Shown: in pieces, positions 1 through 7,963 of the stretch | Layout of the letters: each line of letters begins with the position of its first letter | Numbering within the stretch: the stretch's first letter is position 1 | Notes under the pieces: generated by a model | Seen by the model: only the letters and a program-made list of their open reading frames with translations | What the model was told of the DNA's origin: nothing | Databases searched by the model: none | Translations under genes and position numbers: made by a program | Assembly (NCBI RefSeq): GCF_014653215.1 | Contig: NZ_BNAI01000002.1 | Location: forward strand, 310,001-374,000 | DNA: 64,000 nt | Direction: 5' to 3' | Source: Pseudolysinimonas yzui | Lineage (GTDB): Bacteria > Actinomycetota > Actinomycetes > Actinomycetales > Microbacteriaceae

Positions 1-435
1 GTCCGCCACCTGCTCGATGACGCGCGCGGTGTCGCCGACCGCCGGACCCGCCTCGTCGCCGGGGAGGAGGTGCTCGGCGAAGTCGAGCACGAGGAGGTGC
101 GGCGTGCTCTCGCGCAGGCAGGCCTCGCGCAACATGTCGATCGCGACCGTCGCCGGGGTGTGGTCGGCGATCCCCTCGGGGAGGTTGGCGGCCGGACCGC
201 CCGGCGCCACGACCACCTCCGCGCCGCCGGCGAGCGTGTAGAGGAGGGTCGGCATCCCCCACAGCGCCGCGTGGACGCTCAGCACGCGAGTGATCTCGCG
301 CAGGGCGTCGCCGTCGACGTAGAAGTCGCCGTCGGCGTCGTCGATCAGGATGACGCTCCGATCGACGCGCGCCTCCTCGAGGGCGCGGACGACCTGTCCG
401 GCACGCCGTGCGCCGAGTACGAGGGTGTCGCTCAC
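1..435 (-). CDS. Unknown protein, possibly an AAA-type ATPase N-terminus (partial)
   Basis: The frame starts at a GTG that overlaps the stop codon of the upstream gene (GTGA), so translation is probably coupled, and it stays open to the window edge; only about 145 N-terminal residues are visible. They alternate beta-rich and helical stretches (SVILIDDADGDFYV near residue 27, PHLLVLDFAEHLLPG near residue 116), which would fit an N-domain of an AAA+ ATPase. No Walker motif is visible in this part, so that reading is a guess. It is the last visible gene of the 1-4754 accessory operon. Confidence 0.5.
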   Translation of the reverse strand, partial: MSDTLVLGARRAGQVVRALEEARVDRSVILIDDADGDFYVDGDALREITRVLSVHAALWGMPTLLYTLAGGAEVVVAPGGPAANLPEGIADHTPATVAIDMLREACLRESTPHLLVLDFAEHLLPGDEAGPAVGDTARVIEQVAD

Positions 436-1181
436 CGGGCACCTCGCTGAGCGAGACGCGTCGCGCGGGTCGCGGCGGGCAGGAGGCGAGTGCGGAGCTC
501 GGGGACCTTCGCGTCGCCGTGGCGCACGGCGCCCTCGGCGAGGGAAGCGCCGCCGCTGCGCACCGCGTTGTCGACGGGGCTGCCCCCGCGCGGGTCGTCG
601 TGGCGCACGCGGACGCTCTCGTCGAACAGCACGCCGCGGGTATCCATCGCGGCGACGAAGTCGCTCTGCCGCGCGTCGCACGCGTCGCCGACGAGACCGA
701 GGTGGTCGGTCGCGACAGTGCCCTGGTCGCCGACGACGACGAGCAGCGTCTCGTGACCGCGCCGGGCCTCGATCGCACTCGTCCGGATCCCGTCGACACG
801 GGTCACCGCGTAGCCGAGGCCGACGAGGGCCGGCACCGACGTGTCGGCGACGGCGAGTCGCTCGAGCGTCCCGAGCTCCAGCGCGACGGTGGACAGCGCG
901 ACGCCCAGCGGGATCGCCCCCGTCCGCGCGGACTCGAGAGCCGCCGTGGATGTCGCCGGCAACTGCTGTCGCCAGGCCGGCATCGCCTGCTCGACCCGTT
1001 CCCAGCCGATGGCGTCGCTGTTCAGGCCGGACGTGGGGACCTGCAACGCCTCGGTCGCGAGCTTCGCGACGTCGAGCGAGCACATCCCGTTCAAGAGGGC
1101 CGAGTACTCGCTCGTGGAGAGGTCGTACGCGCCCGCGACGTCCGTCTGGAACGCCGTCTCGGAATTGGTGTAAGTGGACAT
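432..1181 (-). CDS. Conserved-type hypothetical protein of the accessory operon
   Basis: A 249-residue soluble protein whose family I do not recognise. The first 130 residues look helical; residues 135-200 look like a small alpha/beta domain with the hydrophobic strand TLLVVVGDQGTVATDHLGLVGD; the last 50 residues are basic and Arg/Ala rich. There is no signal peptide or membrane segment. The ATG at 1181 follows an AAAGG Shine-Dalgarno-like stretch. The stop overlaps the next gene's GTG, and the upstream membrane gene ends 27 bases before, so it belongs to the same transcript as the VWA-like and membrane proteins. Confidence 0.6.
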   Translation of the reverse strand: MSTYTNSETAFQTDVAGAYDLSTSEYSALLNGMCSLDVAKLATEALQVPTSGLNSDAIGWERVEQAMPAWRQQLPATSTAALESARTGAIPLGVALSTVALELGTLERLAVADTSVPALVGLGYAVTRVDGIRTSAIEARRGHETLLVVVGDQGTVATDHLGLVGDACDARQSDFVAAMDTRGVLFDESVRVRHDDPRGGSPVDNAVRSGGASLAEGAVRHGDAKVPELRTRLLPAATRATRLAQRGAR

Positions 1182-1208
1182 GGTGGTGCCTTTCGAGGTG
1201 GGGGTGTT

Positions 1209-2351
1209 TCAGGACGCGTCGAACGTGGGGTCGACGAGGTCGTTCTCGCGCGGACGCGGGGTGTCCTGCGGGGCGCCGGGTGGCGGTTCGGCCGGGGACA
1301 CGTCGGACTCGCCGGCCGGAGGTGCGTCCTCGAGGACGTTCAGCGGCGGGGCGGCGACCTGGCTCTCGGCGACGACCAGAGCGAGGTGCCGCTGCAGGTC
1401 GCCCTGCGTCACTCCGGCACGTTCGAACGCCCGGGAGAGGCGCCGGTACTGGCCTGCCCGCTGGCGGGTCTCGGCGTCGACGGACTTGCGCACCTTGTCC
1501 TGCGCCTTGCCCTTCGCGAGGCGCGTCGTGCGCAACTGCACGACGGGGATCGCGAGCGGCACGAAGAAGCCGCTCGCGAACTCGACGCCGGCCGCGATCG
1601 GCACGAGCGCGCTGTTCCACTCGGCCGAGCGGGTCTGGTCCGCCTCGAGTTCGGCGAGCTTCTGCTCGGCGAAGACGAGCGCGATGTCGTCCTCGTCCTC
1701 CGTGAACTGCACGATCTGCTGGTTCGTGGCGCGGATCTCGTCCGCGTACTCGATCTGAGCCCGGATCGGCGCGAGGGCGGTGAGGGTGAAGACGACGGCG
1801 GCGAAGGCGGTGAGCAGCCCGGCGACCGCGAGGCTGAACACGACGGGCCGCATGCCGTCGCGGCGCTTGAGCATGAGATCGCCGAAGAGCAACGAGCACA
1901 CCACGGGCACGCCGAGCGCGAGCAGGGTGCCGAGCACGCCGTAGAGGACGTTGCCGCCGGAGACCGCGGTCACGATCGGCAGGTCGATGAGCGCCGCCGC
2001 GCAGATCGCGATGATCCACAGCACGAGCATCGCCAGGAGGAAGATCGCCCGCCGGTGGGAGGGTTCGACCCCGTCCGGGAAGCCGGTGAGGAGGCGGGTC
2101 TCGCGGCCCGTCGCGGCCTCGACGACGCCCTGTGCCTTCGCGGTGCGCTGCTCGCTGCGCAGCCGGGACGGAGCGATGCGGGCGACCCAGGCGCGGACGA
2201 CATCCAGCGGGTTCTGCCGGATCCGCTCGCGCGAGGCGTGACGGAGCGCGAGCAGCGCCGGGATCTGCGGCCCGAAGCGGCGGGCCGCCCAGTAGAGGGC
2301 CCAGCTGAGGGCACCGAGGACGAGGACGGTGACGAAGATGTTGAGGATCAT
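1209..2351 (-). CDS. Multi-pass membrane protein with coiled-coil segment
   Basis: A 380-residue protein of unknown family. Residue 1 starts a hydrophobic segment (about 2-22). Three more probable membrane helices follow near residues 104-128, 134-160 and 172-197. After the last helix comes a charged helical stretch of about 60 residues (EYADEIRATNQQIVQFTEDE and onwards), probably coiled coil, then another hydrophobic patch near 240-260, a basic region and a Pro-rich acidic tail. The start lies two bases after the stop of the VWA-like gene, so the two proteins are probably made together and may form one membrane complex. Function unknown. Confidence 0.65.
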   Translation of the reverse strand: MILNIFVTVLVLGALSWALYWAARRFGPQIPALLALRHASRERIRQNPLDVVRAWVARIAPSRLRSEQRTAKAQGVVEAATGRETRLLTGFPDGVEPSHRRAIFLLAMLVLWIIAICAAALIDLPIVTAVSGGNVLYGVLGTLLALGVPVVCSLLFGDLMLKRRDGMRPVVFSLAVAGLLTAFAAVVFTLTALAPIRAQIEYADEIRATNQQIVQFTEDEDDIALVFAEQKLAELEADQTRSAEWNSALVPIAAGVEFASGFFVPLAIPVVQLRTTRLAKGKAQDKVRKSVDAETRQRAGQYRRLSRAFERAGVTQGDLQRHLALVVAESQVAAPPLNVLEDAPPAGESDVSPAEPPPGAPQDTPRPRENDLVDPTFDAS

Positions 2352-2353
2352 GG

Positions 2354-3217
2354 TCAGGCTCCTGTGAGGAAGGTGGTGAGGGTGGCCGCCGCGAGTTCGG
2401 GGCGCACGTGGGTGACGGGTCCGGCGCCGCCGGCGGCGGCCCAGGCGGCGAAGTCGTTGAAGAGGGCGTCCCAGTTGGCGCGACTTCCCACCGCGTCGGG
2501 CTGGATGCAGATCACCGGTCGCCCGGCGAACGTCGCCGCCTGAACTGGACGGTTGTCGGCCAGGTCGGAGAGCACGGCGTACTGCACATCCCCCTCGGCG
2601 GGGGCGAGCAGCGTGAGGGCCGCGGCCCCCGCCGTGATGCCCGACGACTCGTCGGTGTTCACGTTGATGCTCTGCATCGCGGCGACCGCGTCGGCGGCGG
2701 CTGCGACCGCGGCGTCGTAGGCCTCCGACCAGCTCGCCTCCGACTCGACCCAGGTGTCGTAGGTGCCGTCGGCGTCGAGCGCACCCTCCTCGGTCATGTC
2801 CGCGCGGGCCGACAGCGCCGGGACGCTCGGGATGGACACCGTGTAGTTCGGCTGCCCATAGGCCAGAGAGTCGGTTGCGACCAGGCGCACGGTGAGCTCC
2901 AGCCCGACGATCTCGGGCACCCCGGGGCGCGTGTCCTCGGGCTTCGGGGGGAGGTAGCCCTCGACGACCGAGATCAGGAGCGCCTTCATCGACTCGCGGA
3001 ACGAGGTGTCGGTGCTGGTCGACGGGTCGAGCAGCACGAAGCGGTAGCGGGGGTCCGGTGCCGGCGGGAGCAGGAACGCCTCGGGAGGCGTCGTCGGGCC
3101 CGCCTCGGGCTCGATCCCGAGGTAGGGCCCGACGATCGGGCCGACCCGATCCCAGTTGAGGTAGGCGAAGCCGCCGATCACGGCGACCACCATCAGGGCT
3201 GCGAAGAACTTCTTCAT
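2354..3217 (-). CDS. Membrane-anchored protein with a VWA-like domain
   Basis: A 287-residue protein with one N-terminal membrane helix (residues 3-20, KKFF then a hydrophobic run) and no lipobox or clear cleavage site, so it is probably anchored with the bulk outside. After a Pro-rich linker, the strand YRFVLLDPSTST contains D-x-S-x-S, the metal-site (MIDAS) signature of von Willebrand A domains. A later strand YAVLSDLADN could supply the third MIDAS aspartate, and RPVICIQPDAVG resembles a following core strand. The VWA assignment is inferred from motif order only. The gene is followed after two bases by the multi-pass membrane protein. Confidence 0.55.
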   Translation of the reverse strand: MKKFFAALMVVAVIGGFAYLNWDRVGPIVGPYLGIEPEAGPTTPPEAFLLPPAPDPRYRFVLLDPSTSTDTSFRESMKALLISVVEGYLPPKPEDTRPGVPEIVGLELTVRLVATDSLAYGQPNYTVSIPSVPALSARADMTEEGALDADGTYDTWVESEASWSEAYDAAVAAAADAVAAMQSINVNTDESSGITAGAAALTLLAPAEGDVQYAVLSDLADNRPVQAATFAGRPVICIQPDAVGSRANWDALFNDFAAWAAAGGAGPVTHVRPELAAATLTTFLTGA

Positions 3218-3233
3218 GGTCTGTTCCTTTCCC

Positions 3234-3599
3234 TTACGCGGCGATCGCGGTGGCGTGGCTGAAGTAGACGGGGGCGACCACCGGGCGCGGCGCTCGGTCG
3301 GCGGGAGAGACGGTGGATGCGGCCGCGGCCGTGCCGGCGCGCTCGGCCGCGGCCGCGCGACTTTCGAGGTGGTAGCCGCACGTCGCCTCGGGGCAGCGGT
3401 ACACCGACATGGGCGACGAAGATCCGCCCTTCTTCTCGCGGCTCCACATGGTGGCGTTCGCCGCGTCGCGCGCCTGCTTGCGGTCGCGGTACCGGGCCGC
3501 CCCGGTCACCGGGCAGGTGTCGACGGCGTGCTTGCGGAAGCTCTCGCCCCGGCTGCGGCGGGTGCGGTGGCGGAGCGGGGAGGCGGGGGTCTTCGTCAT
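3234..3599 (-). CDS. Small zinc-binding protein, YRCP-x4-CxxHL type
   Basis: A 121-residue basic protein. I chose the ATG at 3599 because GGAG lies 8 bases before it; in-frame codons further upstream encode Thr/Pro-rich sequence that looks non-coding. Its core has a first cysteine (DTCPVTGAARYRDRKQA), then SVYRCPEATCGYHLESR. This fits small proteins common in actinobacterial mobile elements, in which an arginine-rich helix precedes a YRCPxCxxWHL-type zinc knuckle; here the second half is the variant C-P-E-A-T-C-G-Y-H-L. The C-terminal 40 residues are Ala/Pro rich. Function unknown; nucleic-acid binding is plausible. Confidence 0.55.
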   Translation of the reverse strand: MTKTPASPLRHRTRRSRGESFRKHAVDTCPVTGAARYRDRKQARDAANATMWSREKKGGSSSPMSVYRCPEATCGYHLESRAAAAERAGTAAAASTVSPADRAPRPVVAPVYFSHATAIAA

Positions 3600-3679
3600 G
3601 GTGTGTCTCCAGGGGGTGTGAGTGGGGGTGTGCGTCCTTGCAGTTGCGATGGAAGTCCGGGGCACGTGAGGCAGGAAGG

Positions 3680-4546
3680 TCACGGCGGGCCTCGCCGTGC
3701 CTCGACCCGGCCCACGGCGGGGAGCCGTTCGAGCCCGCCGTCCGCCGGGTTCTGACCGGGGGTGGTCAGAGACTCACCGCCGGGGGCCCGGAACGGCGTG
3801 CCGCAGAGGGAGCAATGGATGCTGTCCGCCTGCCACGACCCGACGGCGATCCGGATCGTACGCGGGGCGCCGCGGTCGCCGAGGCACGAGCACGACGCGA
3901 ACACGTAGCGCGACGTCTTCGGCGTCACGACCCGGGCCGTGCGCATCTCGTCGAACGCGGCGGCGAGCGGGTCGTCCGTTCCCGTCGGAGTCGTGAGCAC
4001 GAGCGCCTGGTCGAGTGCGCGGATGATCGGGCCGTACTCCGTGGCGGTGACCGGGGAGATCCCGGTCACGACGAAGCCGGTGAGCGAGTCTCCCCGGGTC
4101 ACGTCGAGGCCCAGGAGACTCGCGGTGCGGGCGAACCGGGCGTTGTGGTACCGCTCGCGGTTGGACGTGTCCTTCACGCCGGCCCAGTGGTTGTAGACGT
4201 GGGCGAGGCCGTGGAGCATCCGGACGAGCAGGTTCTCGCCGCGCGAGAGCCCGTCGATGCTGTCGCCCACGAGTACGAGCTCGCTGACCCGGATCGTTCC
4301 GCCGAACTCCCACGCGTCGGCGGAGACGGTGAAGCCGGAGCGGCGCTCGGCCCCCGCGCTGGCGATCGGCAAGACCGTGCGCGTGACGACCTCGACGAGG
4401 AGGGGGAGCCGGGGCTCGCACAACCGCGCGACCTCGAGGAGCCCGACGAAGGCCGCGCCCTGCTCGGCGAACAGCTCGCGCTGTGCGATGAAGACGCTCT
4501 CGGCGCCGGGCACGACGACGGCCGCTGCGGTGAACGCCCTAGTCAT
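3680..4546 (-). CDS. SprT-like protein with a degenerate HExxH site
   Basis: A 288-residue protein. Residues 75-150 match the SprT-like metallopeptidase pattern as found on phages and mobile elements: a strand ending in VLVGDSIDG, then LVRMLHGLAHVYNHWAGVKD, then RYHNARFARTASLLGLDV. Residues 112-116 read H-G-L-A-H where active members have H-E-x-x-H, so the general base is Gly (codon GGC) and peptidase activity is unlikely. A C-terminal zinc ribbon is suggested by CSCLG near residue 232 and CSLCGTPF near 260. The ATG at 4546 overlaps the TAG stop of the 71-residue gene. It may act as a DNA- or partner-binding protein. Confidence 0.6.
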   Translation of the reverse strand: MTRAFTAAAVVVPGAESVFIAQRELFAEQGAAFVGLLEVARLCEPRLPLLVEVVTRTVLPIASAGAERRSGFTVSADAWEFGGTIRVSELVLVGDSIDGLSRGENLLVRMLHGLAHVYNHWAGVKDTSNRERYHNARFARTASLLGLDVTRGDSLTGFVVTGISPVTATEYGPIIRALDQALVLTTPTGTDDPLAAAFDEMRTARVVTPKTSRYVFASCSCLGDRGAPRTIRIAVGSWQADSIHCSLCGTPFRAPGGESLTTPGQNPADGGLERLPAVGRVEARRGPP

Positions 4547-4754
4547 GGTTGGCCGCCCCACGCAGTCGCACGCTAGACGTTCCGGCGAGAAAGGAGGTGG
4601 CGAAGCGGTGGGCGGCGGCGGGCGACGGGGCGAATGCGCGACCCCAGCCGCCGATCTCACCCTCGGCGGAGACCAGGTCGAACGTGTACCAGCGCGATTC
4701 GGGGATCTGACCGGGATTGGTCAGAGACTCTTTCGTCGTCGGGGTTCTCGTCAA
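4539..4754 (-). CDS. Small protein, 71 residues, TTG start
   Basis: The start is a TTG at 4754 preceded by AGGAGG with a four-base spacer, which makes this small frame convincing. The product is soluble and has an aromatic centre (SRWYTFDLVSAEGEIGGWGR) followed by an Ala/Ser-rich helix; this resembles small phage or mobile-element proteins, but I do not recognise the family. It is the first gene of the minus-strand operon and overlaps the SprT-like gene. The stretch ESLTNPGQIP recalls ESLTTPGQNP near the C-terminus of the SprT-like protein, which may be chance. Confidence 0.6.
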   Translation of the reverse strand: MTRTPTTKESLTNPGQIPESRWYTFDLVSAEGEIGGWGRAFAPSPAAAHRFATSFLAGTSSVRLRGAANHD

Positions 4755-4820
4755 GGAGTCCTCCTGCGATAGTCGGCGCCGTCGGTTTGCGACACCCCAT
4801 TCGCTCAGCAGGCACGGGAT

Positions 4821-4870
4821 GAATCGACCCCGATTCGGGACGGATCTGGGGTGATTTGGGGAGATTCGGG
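4821..4870. promoter_or_regulatory. Phased GATYYGGG repeats and palindrome in a divergent promoter region
   Basis: Four copies of GAT(T/C)(C/T)GGG begin at 4832, 4843, 4853 and 4863, a spacing of 11, 10 and 10 bases, so they lie on one face of the helix. The first overlaps a perfect palindrome at 4821-4836 (GAATCG, four bases, CGATTC). They sit between the divergent starts at 4754 and 4935. This is the layout expected for cooperative binding of one regulator controlling both operons. The regulator is not identifiable in the window. Confidence 0.5.
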
Positions 4871-4934
4871 GTGCTCTCCGGGCGCGGGCTCCGGCTCGCT
4901 CATCCAGAGGTCCCGCGCATGTCAGAATTCGGGC

Positions 4935-6629
4935 ATGTCGATGCGCGAGGCCGGTAAGCCGCTGACGCTCGTTGAGTTCCTCATGAAGCTGCGAACGGGC
5001 GATGGGATCGAGGCGCAGGCAGGCGTCCTGAAGGTGCCCGCCCACTTGCTCACAGACCTCCCGGACGACGGCTCCGGTTACGTCGACTTGCCACAGTTGA
5101 TGGCGCGGCTCCAGTCGGCGCATGACCGCTTCGGGAGCATCTCGGCCGACCAGGAGCAGATCTGGGCCGCCTCGTGGGGCAGCGGTCCGTGGGCGACCCG
5201 CATACACGCGGTCGGCAAAGACCGGAAGACCGTCCAGACGATCTCTCGGTTGCTGATCGAGAAGGCCGTGGCCATGTGGGCGTCGGACTCCAAGGCGATG
5301 CAGACTCACTCGGCCGGCGGGTTCTCGGAATCGGCGACCAGTCGTCCCGTCCCCGAGCCTCCCATCAGCGAGGAGGAGGTCGTGAGCGAGCTCGCAGCCT
5401 TCTTCTGCGGGCTCAACAGAGGAAGGGGAGTTCAGGACCTTCGCCCGCAGATCGCCGCCACCGAGACCGTCGCCCGGTACCTGCCGATCGAGAACGAGCT
5501 GCTCGACGTCGAGCAGTTCAAGCGCGAGCTCCGAGAGCACGTGATCAGTGCCGCCCGAGACGCGACGTTGAGGAAGTCATTAGGTCGCGCCGAGAGGGTG
5601 GCCGTCGTCACCGAGGAGATCCTCGTCAGATCGGTCCAGGTCGGGTGGGCGCTGGACTTCTCACTCGATGCGCCCTTCGCGATCCATCCGACCGAGGCGA
5701 GACTGATCCCGGTCTCGTCCGATCCGCGTTCCGTCGACCTCGCGACACGCAAGCGCGAGCTGCGATTCGCCAGCGGAAGGCGTGGGGCCTTTCCCGAAGT
5801 CGGCGGCCGCAATGTCCTGGAGTCCAACCTCGACCTCATCGCCGACTGGATCGCACGGCGGATCGTCGCGAACGCGGACTCGTCGATCGCGGACGATCCT
5901 GCTCGGACGCAGGAGAACGGTGCGGCGACGTTCATCGCCTTTGGGACGCATCTCGCGACGCCCTCGCTAGCATCGGGAGACCTCGAACTCACGGTTCGCG
6001 ACCGGCTTTCGGCTCCAGAGGTCGACGCGCCCTCCGCGTCGAGGGTTGGTTCGACGGCGGTGTCCTCGGACGGCCGGTTGGTGGGCGCGCTGATCGGAAC
6101 CGTGCTCACCACCGCCTGGGTGCGGCCGAGCGCGGACAGTCTCCATCTCGCGGGTGCGGCGAGCGTGGTGATCGACGAAGCACGGGACGGCGGTGCGCTG
6201 CTCGCGTGCCGCTCGCTCGGACACGCCATCGTGACCGTCATCAGCACGGCGACGGTCACTCACCTCGCGGTGCTCTCAGCGGACGGAACGCGGTCTATCG
6301 TCGTGTCGACGTTGGTCAAGCGGCCTGTGTCGGCAGCCGTCCACTGTTCGCTCGGGGTGTTTGTTCTCGACATCGAGGGGACGTGTCGCGCGCCGCAGGC
6401 GACGAGCGTCGTGCCCTTCGGCAACCTCGGCGGGATCGTGTCTCTCGACGGCATCGACGCCCCCGACGGACCCGTGCTCGTGGGCGGGCTGCCAGGCGGC
6501 TCCGCGCGCATCGCATCGTGGCGCGACGGGTCTTGGGTGGTCACCGAGACCGACGCCGAGGTCGCCGCCGGTCGACTCGTTCGCTCCCTCGACGCGGCCG
6601 CCGACTCCGTGGGCATGGCGGCCGCCTAG
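4935..6629 (+). CDS. Unknown 564-residue protein, first gene of the nSTAND/ATP-grasp operon
   Basis: The ATG at 4935 (or the ATG six bases on) fits the end of a non-coding upstream stretch; there is no Shine-Dalgarno, and a CAGAAT six bases before it could serve as the -10 of a leaderless transcript. Residues 1-120 form a helical domain (KPLTLVEFLMKLRTG at the start). Residues 145-290 are another helical region. Residues 370-560 consist of short beta strands with repeating turns (SSDGRLVGALIG, SADGTRSIVVS, DGPVLVGGLPGG), which could be part of a beta-propeller; I could not define blades. No catalytic motif was found. The stop overlaps the ATP-grasp start by one base (TAGTG). Confidence 0.6.
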   Translation: MSMREAGKPLTLVEFLMKLRTGDGIEAQAGVLKVPAHLLTDLPDDGSGYVDLPQLMARLQSAHDRFGSISADQEQIWAASWGSGPWATRIHAVGKDRKTVQTISRLLIEKAVAMWASDSKAMQTHSAGGFSESATSRPVPEPPISEEEVVSELAAFFCGLNRGRGVQDLRPQIAATETVARYLPIENELLDVEQFKRELREHVISAARDATLRKSLGRAERVAVVTEEILVRSVQVGWALDFSLDAPFAIHPTEARLIPVSSDPRSVDLATRKRELRFASGRRGAFPEVGGRNVLESNLDLIADWIARRIVANADSSIADDPARTQENGAATFIAFGTHLATPSLASGDLELTVRDRLSAPEVDAPSASRVGSTAVSSDGRLVGALIGTVLTTAWVRPSADSLHLAGAASVVIDEARDGGALLACRSLGHAIVTVISTATVTHLAVLSADGTRSIVVSTLVKRPVSAAVHCSLGVFVLDIEGTCRAPQATSVVPFGNLGGIVSLDGIDAPDGPVLVGGLPGGSARIASWRDGSWVVTETDAEVAAGRLVRSLDAAADSVGMAAA

Positions 6630-7963
6630 TGGAACGCGATGCTCTGAAGACCGCCGTCGAGAGCAGGCTCGGCGCACGCCAGTTGCTCTGGGTCGGGCTA
6701 CGGGGTGACGATGCTGAGCCTCTTTCAGATCTCGAGCAGTTCGCGGGTTCCTTCAGCTTGATCGGGCGCTACGTCCGCCGCCGCGACGTCGTGTCGGAGA
6801 GCTACGAGCAGTTCTCCGGAGCCCGCGTCGATCCTGAGACTTGGGACATCGACGACCACCTGAACGACGAACCCGTGGTCGCCTTCCGGCACGCGCTGTT
6901 GCGTGCGCTCTCGCGGGAGTCAGCGATCCTCCCGTATCGCCCATCCGCGCTGCTCAGCGCGATCTCGTTCTCCCAACGCGAGCGTGTCGCCTGTCTCGGC
7001 CTGTTCCCGTCGCTCCAGTCTGCATTCGAGCACAAGCCGTGGGTCGAATCCTCAATCGCGGCGCTCGGTGACGTCCCGTACGTGCCGTGGACCTACATCG
7101 CCGACGAAGATCAGATGCTCGCCCGGTCGTTCTTCGGCGACGGTACGGTGGTCCTCCGGCGGAGCCGCACGTCTGGCGGCGAGGGCATCGTTCACGTCCG
7201 CGATCCCGACGACGTCCGCTCGAACTGGCCTCGCGGGGCGGACGCCTTTGCCAGCATCTCCCGGTTCATCGACGACGCCATCCCGGTCAACGTGGGAGCC
7301 ACGGTCTGGCGCGACGGTGTGACCGTCCACCATGCGTCCGTGCAGCTCATCGGGATCCCGGGCCTGGTGAGTCGCGAGTTCGGCTATTGCGGCAACGACT
7401 TCGCGCGGGCCAAGGATCTGGGCGCGGAGGTGCTCGATCAGATCGAGGAGTCGACGACACGCATCGGCGACTGGCTGCGGTCGTACGGTTTCCGGGGTTC
7501 CTTCGGTGTCGATTTCCTGGTCGCAGACGGTCGGCCGCTCTTCCTCGAGGTGAATCCGCGATTCCAGGGGTCCACTCACGCATCCGCTCGCCTCGACATC
7601 GAGCAGGGACTCCCGGACCTGATGCTTGAGCACCTCGCCGCATGGCTCGACCTCGACCGGCCAGCGGCTCCGCCGCTACGTGATCGTGTCGCTGCCGCTT
7701 CCGATTTCTCCCACGTCGTCTTCCACAGAATCGCGGATGAGCCGGACGTCCTCGACATCACCCCGCTCGTGCGGAGCATCCGCGAGCTTCCGGGCCGGAA
7801 CGGGACGGAACTCGTACTCCCCTCTGAGATCGAATGCGCGCCCGGCGCCGCCATGCTCCGGTGGACCACGTGGCAGACGGTGACGCGTTCGGGCTACGAA
7901 CTCCTCGACCCCTTCAACCATCTCAGCGCGGTTCTCGGCGCAGAGCGACAGGAGCACCCGTGA
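6629..7963 (+). CDS. ATP-grasp family ligase
   Basis: A 444-residue protein starting at a GTG that overlaps the previous stop. The ATP-grasp fold is shown by the nucleotide-binding strand and Gly-rich loop VVLRRSRTSGGEGI (from residue 174) and by the metal-binding signature FLEVNPRFQGST (Glu307, Asn309), as in carboxylate-amine ligases. The N-terminal 150 residues would be the pre-ATP-grasp domain. Such enzymes activate a carboxylate as an acylphosphate and join it to an amine or thiol; the substrate cannot be read here. It lies between the unknown 564-residue protein and the SIR2-like protein, with overlapping frames on both sides, so it is an integral part of the four-gene system. Confidence 0.75.
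   Translation: MERDALKTAVESRLGARQLLWVGLRGDDAEPLSDLEQFAGSFSLIGRYVRRRDVVSESYEQFSGARVDPETWDIDDHLNDEPVVAFRHALLRALSRESAILPYRPSALLSAISFSQRERVACLGLFPSLQSAFEHKPWVESSIAALGDVPYVPWTYIADEDQMLARSFFGDGTVVLRRSRTSGGEGIVHVRDPDDVRSNWPRGADAFASISRFIDDAIPVNVGATVWRDGVTVHHASVQLIGIPGLVSREFGYCGNDFARAKDLGAEVLDQIEESTTRIGDWLRSYGFRGSFGVDFLVADGRPLFLEVNPRFQGSTHASARLDIEQGLPDLMLEHLAAWLDLDRPAAPPLRDRVAAASDFSHVVFHRIADEPDVLDITPLVRSIRELPGRNGTELVLPSEIECAPGAAMLRWTTWQTVTRSGYELLDPFNHLSAVLGAERQEHP

Noticed and set aside
350-1705. A long Arg/Ala-rich plus-strand open frame over the first operon
   Set aside because: It lies opposite three convincing minus-strand genes, and its composition is that of a GC-rich antisense frame.
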